Assembly (NCBI GenBank): GCA_023424995.1
Contig: JAFADH010000239.1
Span: 1-20,469, forward strand
Source: Bacillota bacterium
Lineage (GTDB): Bacteria; Bacillota; Clostridia; Lachnospirales; Lachnospiraceae
DNA: 20,469 bases
Direction: 5' to 3'
Position numbers and translations under genes: made by a program
Notes under the pieces: generated by a model
Seen by the model: the letters and a program-made list of their open reading frames with translations, nothing else
The model's database searches: none
What the model was told of the DNA's origin: nothing
In this document: one piece after another, positions 1-6,456 of the stretch
Layout of the letters: the number at the start of each line of letters is the position of its first letter
How positions within the stretch are numbered: the first letter of the stretch is position 1

Positions 1-251
1 ACAGCATTCAGGGTGACCTCTACACCGCATTCCCTGGCTTCTCTTAACAGTTCTTCACCGATCCGGTAGCCTCTGATTTTTGCCTTATGCTCCTTGGAAC
101 CGAAAAACTTATGTATTTGTTTAAACAGCTGTCCCCCCGGCTTTGCATTCTCATCAAACACAACCACCTGCAATCCCCGCTTCGCAGCTTCTATGGCTGC
201 CGATAAGCCTGCCGGACCGGCACCTGCTATGATTAAATCATACCGTTTCAT
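1..251 (-). CDS. FAD-dependent oxidoreductase, N-terminal part (cut by window edge)
   Basis: Only the first 83 or so codons are present; the gene runs off the left edge. The protein opens with MKRYDLIIAGAGPAGLSAA, a classic GxGxxG dinucleotide-binding fingerprint followed by an acidic residue at the end of the second strand (VVVFDE). The next stretch contains PGGQLFK, typical of the pyridine-nucleotide-disulfide-oxidoreductase-like flavoproteins that pair with small ferredoxin-like subunits in opine oxidase, hydroxyproline dehydrogenase and sarcosine-oxidase-type complexes. The ATG at 251 overlaps the 3' end of the [2Fe-2S] gene by 14 bases, so translation is probably coupled and the two products probably form one complex. 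The flavoprotein class is secure. The substrate is unknown; oxidation of an amine or secondary amino acid is inferred from the neighbours. Confidence 0.85.
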   Translation of the reverse strand, partial: MKRYDLIIAGAGPAGLSAAIEAAKRGLQVVVFDENAKPGGQLFKQIHKFFGSKEHKAKIRGYRIGEELLREARECGVEVTLNA

Positions 252-579
252 TGTGTACTTCCTCTCCTGACCGGCCTTTGACGCTCACACCATATTGGGT
301 TTGAACTTCCATCCCTTCTCTTAAGGGCGTAACGCAGGTTCTTACATTCGGTTTTCCGTCAACGACCATAACACAATCCGTACATCTTCCGATGGCACAA
401 AAGATACCTCTTGGTTTATGCTGCTTCTTTGTATACCGGTGAACCATAATTCCTGAGGCCTCCAGAGCAATTGCAATCGGTTCGCCTTCTAAACCGGTAA
501 GCTTTTTACCGTCATAAAAAAATTCAATTGTTCTTCTTTCTTCCGGCTTTCCCAGTATTGGATGTTCTGCGATTCTCAT
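238..579 (-). CDS. Small [2Fe-2S]-binding oxidoreductase subunit
   Basis: A 113-residue protein with a Fer2_4-type plant-ferredoxin-like fold. The cluster ligands are Cys61, Cys66, Cys69 and Cys82 (C-x4-C-x2-C-x12-C) within GIFCAIGRCTDC and NVRTC, the usual pattern of the small subunit or N-terminal domain of opine oxidase, D-hydroxyproline dehydrogenase and heterotetrameric sarcosine oxidase. It would pass electrons from the partner flavoprotein whose gene overlaps its 3' end. I chose the ATG at 579 because AGGAG lies seven bases upstream; an in-frame ATG at 606 has only a weak purine stretch in front. The gene follows the ornithine-cyclodeaminase-like gene by 46 bases and belongs to the same transcript. 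Cofactor type is clear; the exact enzyme is inferred. Confidence 0.88.
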   Translation of the reverse strand: MRIAEHPILGKPEERRTIEFFYDGKKLTGLEGEPIAIALEASGIMVHRYTKKQHKPRGIFCAIGRCTDCVMVVDGKPNVRTCVTPLREGMEVQTQYGVSVKGRSGEEVHNETV

Positions 580-625
580 ATTCCATACTCCTATTTTAAA
601 ACACATTTTCTTTCTGCCTGCATCT

Positions 626-1762
626 TTAAGCCAAATATGGCTCTGACCACAGATTCAGTTTGGTTCCTATGCCCTTTTCCAGCGCATTGCGGTATACAAT
701 GGTTCCCCAGGCAACATCTTCAATGGGCATGCCGCCTACGGAATAAATGATGATCTCATCCTTCCTGCGGTGAACGGGAACCTTACCGGTTAAGACCTCT
801 CCCAAATCATCGATCTGATCCTTTTGCATCCTGCCTTCCGCAATCAGATCCATGCAATGTACCGCCGGGATTGGAATAGAATGATAGGCCGGGAATTCCA
901 TTTCCTCTTCCCAGGCTTCATACAGCTGTATATTATCTGCAACATTTCTTGCCCGGTTCAGGATGAAATCATCGTCAAATCTTGCTGATGCAGGACAGCA
1001 TAGAACCGCACCCGGTTTAATCCATTCCTCTCTTATGTAGGGATAAAGGCTTGGGTCACCGGTGGGACTTGAGGTCGCTATGCTTACAATATCTGCGTCC
1101 CGTACAGCCTCTTCTTCCGTATCTGCAATGCGGATATCCATGATCTGAGGATATTTTTCCCTGATATAATGAATAAAACTATCAATGGATTTCCTGCTTC
1201 TGCCCTTTACCTTTACTGTTTTTATGGCCGGTCTTACTGCCATCACTGCATCAAATGCTGTTTTACTCATTACACCGGGTCCAATGATACCAACTGCTTC
1301 CGCATCTTCTCTTGCAAAATATTTCACTCCGACGCCGGGCACTGCTCCGGTACGAAAGGCGCTTAAGATATTTGCCGACATATAAGCTAAAGGTGCTCCG
1401 GTATCTTTATCGTTCAGTGTTAACATAAGGATTGACCTGGGAAGTCCTTTCTTTTTATTATCAGTATTGGAGCCATACCACTTCATACCTGCCATATCGA
1501 ACGTACCTCCCAGATAAGCCGGCATTGCCATGAATCTCCGGTCCGGACCATCTATGGGCATATTCGGGAAAGGAGATGTTGCCGGAAAAGTCATCATTAC
1601 TCCGTGGGAATTGCCGTTGGGGCCGCCCATCCTGTAATCTCCGGCTTTTAACAGCTTAAACATCTCTTCCATAGCTTCCACACAACCCGCCATATCAGTT
1701 ACTCCTGCTTTGATCATATCCTCTTCATTCAAATAAATAAAATCTACCTTTGGATATCCCAT
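626..1762 (-). CDS. Ornithine cyclodeaminase / mu-crystallin family protein (resembles 'tyramine oxidase subunit B' annotations)
   Basis: A 378-residue Rossmann protein of the ornithine cyclodeaminase/mu-crystallin family. Visible family features are the substrate-loop segment AGMKWYGS (Lys94) with the following GLPRS, the SANILSAFRTGA helix (Arg137), the dinucleotide motif IIGPGVMS (159-166), and the DADIVSIATSS strand. Known members cyclise ornithine to proline or reduce ketimines with NAD(P)H. Close Clostridial relatives are, as far as I recall, annotated as tyramine oxidase subunit B, a name I treat with caution. The ATG at 1762 is preceded by GGAGG at good spacing; an in-frame GTG at 1807 lacks one. 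It is the first gene of an operon with a [2Fe-2S] protein and a flavoprotein, and its leader contains a terminator-like hairpin. The third position of the canonical nucleotide motif (often GxGxQA) is altered, so its cofactor may differ. Confidence 0.85.
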   Translation of the reverse strand: MGYPKVDFIYLNEEDMIKAGVTDMAGCVEAMEEMFKLLKAGDYRMGGPNGNSHGVMMTFPATSPFPNMPIDGPDRRFMAMPAYLGGTFDMAGMKWYGSNTDNKKKGLPRSILMLTLNDKDTGAPLAYMSANILSAFRTGAVPGVGVKYFAREDAEAVGIIGPGVMSKTAFDAVMAVRPAIKTVKVKGRSRKSIDSFIHYIREKYPQIMDIRIADTEEEAVRDADIVSIATSSPTGDPSLYPYIREEWIKPGAVLCCPASARFDDDFILNRARNVADNIQLYEAWEEEMEFPAYHSIPIPAVHCMDLIAEGRMQKDQIDDLGEVLTGKVPVHRRKDEIIIYSVGGMPIEDVAWGTIVYRNALEKGIGTKLNLWSEPYLA

Positions 1763-1841
1763 CACTAATTCCTCCATTAAAAATTTTATAAGCACTTCCC
1801 TTTCCACAACGATTCATCTGCTGCAGTAAGCTTTCGCCGAT

Positions 1842-1880
1842 AAAAAAAAGAGGCCTTATGATATTAAATCACAAGACCCT
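1842..1880 (-). terminator. Intrinsic terminator inside the leader of the oxidase operon (possible attenuator)
   Basis: Read on the minus strand, the arm complementary to 1868-1880 pairs with the arm complementary to 1849-1862 around a 5-base loop. The stem has about 12 pairs including two or three G-U pairs, and eight consecutive T follow at 1842-1849. This is a complete Rho-independent terminator shape. It lies 80 bases upstream of the first gene of the operon, with no other minus-strand gene between it and the divergent regulator. It would therefore stop the operon's own leader transcript, which suggests conditional antitermination. Confidence 0.7.
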
Positions 1881-2000
1881 GTTGTCGTTTTCTTATGCTT
1901 ATTCTAAGCGCTTTAATTAAAAGCGTATTGTAAAAATCGGAACAGCTTATGTATTTTCACAAACTATGCATTCACCCCGCTGCAGAAGCAAAATATTCTA

Positions 2001-2029
2001 TTGACGTTGCTTTTACCGGATGCTAGAAT
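2001..2029 (+). promoter_or_regulatory. Sigma-A-type promoter of the AraC-family gene
   Basis: TTGACG at 2001-2006 and TAGAAT at 2024-2029 are separated by exactly 17 bases. The predicted start of transcription is near 2036, about 70 bases before the start codon of the regulator. Confidence 0.7.
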
Positions 2030-2035
2030 ATTGAC

Positions 2036-2071
2036 AAGACACAAAGGTGTGACAGCTTTTGTGTCTTTTTT
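2036..2071 (+). terminator. Terminator-shaped hairpin at the 5' end of the AraC-family mRNA
   Basis: AAGACACAAA (2036-2045) and TTTGTGTCTT (2058-2067) form a perfect 10-bp stem around a 12-base loop, and a run of six T (2066-2071) follows. It begins at the predicted transcription start and lies 35 bases before the start codon. It could be an attenuator, a 5' stabilising stem, or, as DNA, a palindromic operator for autoregulation. The sequence alone does not decide between these. Confidence 0.5.
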
Positions 2072-2105
2072 GCTTGTAAACGGGTAAATGCAAAGAGAGG
2101 TGATT

Positions 2106-2954
2106 ATGATAGACAGAAATACTAATCTTAAATTCACTGAATTAAATCCAAAGCAGCCTGAATTTGTACTGATCACTTCAGATTATACGAAGAAGTATCT
2201 GATGAAATACGACCTGGCCCATTTTTACCAGTTTACTGCCGAAGCAAATCATATGGGTGTAATACCGGATGCCAGCGTAGATATCCTGTTCTGGAAGAAA
2301 GACGGAAGGGTAAAATCCAAAATAGCCGGGACCCTTCTGGAAAAAGGGGCAGCAGCCCTGGAAGAAAAATGCGAGTATTTCGGAGTCCGGTTTATGCCCG
2401 GATATAATCCGGTAAGCAGCAGTATCAAGCTTAGCGAACTGGTAAATCACGAGATGGTCTTTGAAGATCTATTGGTCAGTGATGATGCCAAAAAATACCT
2501 GTTCGAGAACTTATATTATTCAGAATCCTTTGAAGAAAAGATATTTGCATTTATGAAATACTATATAAAGCAATATGAAAACCAGATGGATGACAAGTAT
2601 AGCCTGAGGTCAGCCCTCATCAAGGAAATTATACGTTCAAACGGTGATTTAAAGCTTTCCGCCCTGAGTATTTTTACAGGCTACTCAGAGCGGTATCTTA
2701 ACAGAAAAATACATGAGGAGTTCGGGATGAATCCCAAAAAATTAATTCGTTTTATAAGATTCCAAAAAGCAGTGAGTAATCTCATTGCTTCTATGGATTG
2801 CATTAATTGCACCAACACTGCTTTGGAAGCAGGTTATTTTGATCAATCCCATTTAATAAAGGAATTTAAACTACTATCCGGATTAACTCCGGTAAATTAT
2901 ATTGATAATCTACTTGGTAATTCCTATGATAAAAAATTACACATACTATATTAA
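2106..2954 (+). CDS. AraC-family transcriptional regulator
   Basis: A 282-residue regulator. The C-terminal ~100 residues (about 183-270) contain the two helix-turn-helix units of the AraC/XylS DNA-binding domain: LSALSIFTGYSERYLNRKI and the second one around TALEAGYFDQSHLIKEFK, ending in the family's GLTPVNY motif. The N-terminal part has IPDASVDILFW near residues 53-63, like the DUF6597-type ligand domain of many AraC proteins, and probably senses a small molecule. The ATG at 2106 has GAGAGG six bases upstream; an in-frame ATG at 2088 has no such site. It is divergent from the oxidase-type operon and is the obvious candidate for its activator. It ends 10 bases before the convergent ltaS-like gene. 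Confidence 0.9.
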   Translation: MIDRNTNLKFTELNPKQPEFVLITSDYTKKYLMKYDLAHFYQFTAEANHMGVIPDASVDILFWKKDGRVKSKIAGTLLEKGAAALEEKCEYFGVRFMPGYNPVSSSIKLSELVNHEMVFEDLLVSDDAKKYLFENLYYSESFEEKIFAFMKYYIKQYENQMDDKYSLRSALIKEIIRSNGDLKLSALSIFTGYSERYLNRKIHEEFGMNPKKLIRFIRFQKAVSNLIASMDCINCTNTALEAGYFDQSHLIKEFKLLSGLTPVNYIDNLLGNSYDKKLHILY

Positions 2955-2964
2955 AATTACAGGA

Positions 2965-4818
2965 TTAACGGGCTATAAAATTTGCAATTATATTCTGTTC
3001 CAGAATTTCCTTGGATGTCTTTTTAAGCAATAATGCCTTCTCATACTGTTCCAGGTATTGGCTCGCATCCACCGGTTCATTGGTTCCGATCTTCCACGCC
3101 CTGCTGCCCTCGAAGGTCCTTCCTCTGGAAATCTCAAATATTATATCATCATAGACAAAGGAGCCCTCAACCATATACGCTGTGAATGCTACGAAACCCT
3201 TCTCCGTATTCGCCAGATCCTGACCGAGGACAAAGGATTCATCCAGGGTAATATTCATAATATTAGCGATCGTAGGCAGAAAATCAATCTGACCGCCGCT
3301 GGTGCTGATGGTACTCTTCACGCCGCTGCCCGGTACATGTATGATTAACGGTACATTCATCATCTCGTCATAATCGTAGATTCTGCCGATGAAATCCGAC
3401 ATCTGGCCCTGTACCACATGCATACCGCAGTTCATGCCATGGTGATCGCCGTATAGAGCAATAATCGTATTATCATACAGTCCGGCATCCTTAAGATTCT
3501 GTACCAGCCTTCCGACGGCTTCATCCGTATAACGGACAGTCTCCAGATAATCTCCGAACTTGGTGCCCTCATCCTGCTCCAGAAGCTTCAGGGTCCTGTA
3601 TTGCTCCTCCAGCTCAAAGGGATGATGATTGGATAAAGTAATTGCAAAGGAAAAGAAGGGTCCGGTCCTCGTACTCAGAATATCGACCAACTGATCGAAC
3701 ATGGATTTATCGGATACTCCCAGGCCGATCATTTCCTCCTGGTTTAAGTCCTCCTGGCTGTAGAAATCCTGGAAGCCCTGATTGGGATATGCCAGTTCCC
3801 GGTTCCAGAACTCGCCCTTATAGCCGTGGATAGCAAAGGAATAATATCCTCTGTCCCGAAGGAGCCAGGGCAGGCCGTCAAAGGTATTGTCCTGGTACAG
3901 GCGGTAGATTTCACCGTCCTCCAGAGGATATAAGCTGTTCATGGTAGTGAACTCGGCATCCGCCGTGTTTCCTTTACCGGTGTTGGTAAAATAACGGTCA
4001 AAATAAAGAGTGTCTTTATTGATTAAAGCATTCAGATTCGGTGTGATCTCCTGTCCGTTGTACTCCGCTCCGATGACAAAGTCCTGAAATGCCTCCAGCT
4101 GCACTACGATCAGGTTCATACCTTCCCCGATTCCTCGGTATCTCGGCGGCCGCACTGTGGGCGTAACCTCTGCCGGCACTACCTCCTGAAGCACCTCCAG
4201 AATTTCCTCTTCCTCCATGCTGCCGGAATCAAGGTTATCGGATATGGTGTCATAGATGTCGTTCACATGGCTGGTGAAGAATTCCATGCTGTTGACGGCG
4301 GCAATTGCCGGTGAGTTGAACGGATTTGCAATCAGAATAACGATCACTGCAATCAGGGTAAACACTATATATTTCAGCTTACTCCAGGGAAAAAGCCTGC
4401 TGAACCTATCCCCGGAGGCATATTTCTTAAAGCAGTGATATGCAAACGGAATGTCAATAAAAAGCAGGAAGCTGGCCGGAATCAAGGTCGCCAGAAAGCT
4501 GGCCGGAACCGCCGCCACGCTTTTCGCCTGCCACAGCTGCCTTATGGATACTGTCTGGTTATAATAATTATAATACATGGTATCCGAGAACATCAGCAGA
4601 CTGAATAAGAAATAAACGACCAGAAAAATAAAACGCTTTCTTTTCAGCCCGCTTCGGTTAAAGCAGACAAAAATAGTCGCCCAGACCACCAGGCTCAGTG
4701 ATATCATGATTGCTTCCAATTGATTTACATTAATTAACGAATAATATACTGCCATCTTGAAAATAAATAATAATGCGATTAAATATGGCGATGACAGTAT
4801 TTCTTTTAATTTTTTCAT
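2965..4818 (-). CDS. LtaS-family lipoteichoic acid synthase / sulfatase
   Basis: A 617-residue membrane enzyme with about five hydrophobic helices in residues 10-170 and a large extracellular sulfatase-type domain from about 230. Key residues match LtaS: Glu242 (in VVQLEAF), the catalytic nucleophile Thr285 within KGNTADAEF, Trp338 in GEFWNRELAYP, and Asp458-His459 in LYGDHHGM. Known members transfer glycerol-phosphate from phosphatidylglycerol to build lipoteichoic acid on the outer face of the membrane using a Mn2+-type metal site. A Glu-rich and Pro-rich linker (201-226) joins the helices to the domain. AGAGGGG precedes the ATG at 4818, which I prefer over an upstream in-frame ATG at 4854. 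It appears to be transcribed alone from its own promoter. Primase or related-sulfatase roles within the family cannot be excluded. Confidence 0.92.
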   Translation of the reverse strand: MKKLKEILSSPYLIALLFIFKMAVYYSLINVNQLEAIMISLSLVVWATIFVCFNRSGLKRKRFIFLVVYFLFSLLMFSDTMYYNYYNQTVSIRQLWQAKSVAAVPASFLATLIPASFLLFIDIPFAYHCFKKYASGDRFSRLFPWSKLKYIVFTLIAVIVILIANPFNSPAIAAVNSMEFFTSHVNDIYDTISDNLDSGSMEEEEILEVLQEVVPAEVTPTVRPPRYRGIGEGMNLIVVQLEAFQDFVIGAEYNGQEITPNLNALINKDTLYFDRYFTNTGKGNTADAEFTTMNSLYPLEDGEIYRLYQDNTFDGLPWLLRDRGYYSFAIHGYKGEFWNRELAYPNQGFQDFYSQEDLNQEEMIGLGVSDKSMFDQLVDILSTRTGPFFSFAITLSNHHPFELEEQYRTLKLLEQDEGTKFGDYLETVRYTDEAVGRLVQNLKDAGLYDNTIIALYGDHHGMNCGMHVVQGQMSDFIGRIYDYDEMMNVPLIIHVPGSGVKSTISTSGGQIDFLPTIANIMNITLDESFVLGQDLANTEKGFVAFTAYMVEGSFVYDDIIFEISRGRTFEGSRAWKIGTNEPVDASQYLEQYEKALLLKKTSKEILEQNIIANFIAR

Positions 4819-4876
4819 TTGATCCCCTCTTAACTGTCGCTTGCAACTGTCCAAATAGCTCCTTTTAACAACTAAT

Positions 4877-4905
4877 AATATATATCAATCAATTTCCATA
4901 TTCAA
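4877..4905 (-). promoter_or_regulatory. Sigma-A-type promoter of the ltaS-like gene
   Basis: On the minus strand TTGAAT (4905-4900) and TATATT (4882-4877) are 17 bases apart, about 50 bases upstream of the ribosome binding site. The surroundings are very AT-rich, so part of the match may be chance. Confidence 0.5.
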
Positions 4906-4956
4906 GAAACAAAACCTTAAGTTTTTCTTAATTTACTAATAGGATATTTTAATCTT

Positions 4957-5003
4957 AAAAAAACAAACCGTCAAGTAGTAAATATTAGTTATACTTGACG
5001 GTT
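4957..5003 (-). terminator. Intrinsic terminator of the LytTR/LiaF-like operon
   Basis: AACCGTCAAGT (4966-4976) and ACTTGACGGTT (4993-5003) form a perfect 11-bp stem with a 16-base loop. On the minus strand the stem is followed by TTTG-type sequence and then seven T (4957-4963). It lies about 50 bases beyond the stop codon of the LiaF-like gene. Confidence 0.85.
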
Positions 5004-5054
5004 CTTCCTATTATATTGCAGGCAGCAATTAATATCATAATCCACCTGACGATT

Positions 5055-5783
5055 CTAGATATACCTGATCTCCACGGAGCCGAAGGACAGGTTCCCCTTC
5101 AAGGTCAATTCCGGAGCATTCTCGGCAGGATTATCACGCCGGTTGTCCTCCACATTCCCAAGAGTAGAATACATTCTGTTAATGACCTTCCATTGCCTTG
5201 GCAGGAACAGTTCGACCTGGCCAAAGCTGCAATCGACTAAAATCTCCGCTCCGCCGGGACTCAGCTGAACCTGGTCAAAATAAATCTGCAGGGAGCCGAA
5301 GGAGCAGATGAATTCACCGCTTTTCAAACTGTCGGCATGAAGATATTTGCTGGAAGAACCAAAGTTCACCTTAACATAGGGATTATTATCATCTACCTTT
5401 TCCTTCTCCGAGGTAAATGCATGATGAGCGGCTTTCCCATGATGTACGCTCCCATGATTATGATGAACCCACACCTTATGGACATGCCGGTGAAAAAGAA
5501 TACTTAAGCCGGTGGAGGCAAGCACCGCTGCCAGCACCAGCTGCCATACGGATATCTCCGGCAGTCCTATAACATCATTATAGATCGTATAAAGAAATGC
5601 CGCCGGGATAAGTACTCCGAAAAAATTCAGCTGGAATGCGCTATGCACAATCAATGCGATCAGAAGTACCGATGCAAGGATGCTCAGAAAGCCTATCTCT
5701 CCGAAGGCGCCTAACTGGCTTCCGATCACAAATACTCCGGCCAGGACAAAAAATACGCCCCAGAACCAATTCTTACTTCTCAT
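5055..5783 (-). CDS. LiaF-like membrane protein with His-rich linker
   Basis: A 242-residue protein with four predicted membrane helices in residues 6-97, a histidine-rich linker (ten His within residues 98-121), and a C-terminal beta-rich domain with repeated strands ending in FGS or FGQ: NFGSSSKY, CSFGSLQIYF, CSFGQVELFLP, LSFGSVEIRYI. This matches the LiaF C-terminal / cell-wall-active-antibiotic-response type. In Bacillus, LiaF restrains the LiaRS envelope-stress system; here the partner is a LytTR protein whose gene overlaps by 11 bases, so a similar inhibitory role toward that regulator is inferred. The ATG at 5783 has AAAGGAG five bases upstream and is preferred over an in-frame ATG at 5798. 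The His cluster suggests metal or pH sensing, which is unproven. Confidence 0.8.
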   Translation of the reverse strand: MRSKNWFWGVFFVLAGVFVIGSQLGAFGEIGFLSILASVLLIALIVHSAFQLNFFGVLIPAAFLYTIYNDVIGLPEISVWQLVLAAVLASTGLSILFHRHVHKVWVHHNHGSVHHGKAAHHAFTSEKEKVDDNNPYVKVNFGSSSKYLHADSLKSGEFICSFGSLQIYFDQVQLSPGGAEILVDCSFGQVELFLPRQWKVINRMYSTLGNVEDNRRDNPAENAPELTLKGNLSFGSVEIRYI

Positions 5784-6237
5784 AACTGCTCCTTTCATTT
5801 AAACGCCGCCGCAGCTCTTTATAATAATAGCGCGACACGTATACCTGTTTATGTGTGCCGACAAATGTGACCAGGCTGGATGCGGTGAGGTTGCGCGCGA
5901 TGGAATAGACCTGCTTCGTATTCACGATAGCCGCCTTGGCAACCCGCACAAAATAACGGGGGAGAATCTCTTCAAGCTCATACAGGCGGTATCTGATGCG
6001 GTAAGCATCCCCCGCGGTATGTGCATATACATGTTCCCCTTCCGTCTCAAAGAATAAGACCTCCTGCAAGGGAAAATAGTATTCCTGATTCTGTTTGTAA
6101 AAAGTGATTTTCTTATCCAGCGAGGACTGCTCCAGAATATACCTGTGAATATTCTGTATGGTCTTATCCACCCGGCCGCAGCGGATTAACACCTCATCCT
6201 CCGTCAGATCCTCCGTCACTTCAATGCGTATCTTCAC
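5773..6237 (-). CDS. LytTR-domain transcriptional regulator
   Basis: A 154-residue protein made of a short N-terminal region (about 1-45) and a LytTR DNA-binding domain (about 46-148). Visible family motifs are the ITFYKQNQEYYFPLQEVLFFE opening, a YRLYELEEILP helix, the FVRVAKAAIVNTKQV core, and a terminal VSRYYYKELRRRL helix. There is no receiver domain, so control must come from another protein, most likely the LiaF-like membrane protein encoded by the overlapping next gene. Translation starts at a GTG (6237) with GGGAGG nine bases upstream. Small LytTR regulators coupled to a membrane partner, often DUF3021, are common in Firmicutes, and many control their own operon. Confidence 0.88.
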   Translation of the reverse strand: MKIRIEVTEDLTEDEVLIRCGRVDKTIQNIHRYILEQSSLDKKITFYKQNQEYYFPLQEVLFFETEGEHVYAHTAGDAYRIRYRLYELEEILPRYFVRVAKAAIVNTKQVYSIARNLTASSLVTFVGTHKQVYVSRYYYKELRRRLNERSSYEK

Positions 6238-6260
6238 CTTGATCCACCTCCCTTACGGTG

Positions 6261-6289
6261 AGTATATCACTTTTTTCCCGAAAAGAAAG
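6261..6289 (-). promoter_or_regulatory. Possible promoter of the LytTR operon
   Basis: On the minus strand TATACT (6266-6261) is a good -10, with CTTTCT (6289-6284) 17 bases upstream as a poor -35. It would give a very short leader of roughly 18 bases. A weak -35 would suit a self-activating LytTR promoter. Confidence 0.35.
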
Positions 6290-6354
6290 GCTTTTGGGGT
6301 ATCCGGTCGGGAATTCCCGGTAACAGGTAACATTATGCCACCGAAGAATGATCT

Positions 6355-6390
6355 ATAAAAATACCGGGTTATGCTTCAGCACCCCGGTAT
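6355..6390 (-). terminator. Intrinsic terminator after the SPFH gene
   Basis: ATACCGGG (6361-6368) and CCCGGTAT (6383-6390) form a perfect 8-bp GC-rich stem with a 14-base loop. On the minus strand TTTTTATAG follows. It lies about 65 bases past the stop codon of the stomatin-like gene and separates it from the LytTR operon. Confidence 0.85.
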
Positions 6391-6456
6391 CTTTACAATA
6401 TAACTATGGCAATTGCCTATTTAAATCATCGATTCATGTGTTTTCTGCCTTATATT

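Larger units (their letters stand above)
1763..2105. other. 343-bp divergent intergenic control region
   Basis: The region lies between the oxidase-type operon (minus) and the AraC-family gene (plus). It holds a sigma-A-type promoter for the regulator, a hairpin at the start of the regulator mRNA, a terminator hairpin in the leader of the oxidase operon, and two small AT-rich inverted repeats: CGCTTT-5-AAAGCG at 1909-1925 and GCTTA-3-TAAGC just before it (about 1897-1909). These repeats are candidate operators. I see no convincing -35/-10 pair for the minus-strand operon, which fits a promoter that needs an activator such as the neighbouring AraC-type protein. Confidence 0.6.

Noticed and set aside
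1763..2000. T-box or known riboswitch in the leader of the oxidase operon
   Set aside because: The T-box TGGNACC motif is absent and no riboswitch core I know is recognisable; only the terminator shape is supported.
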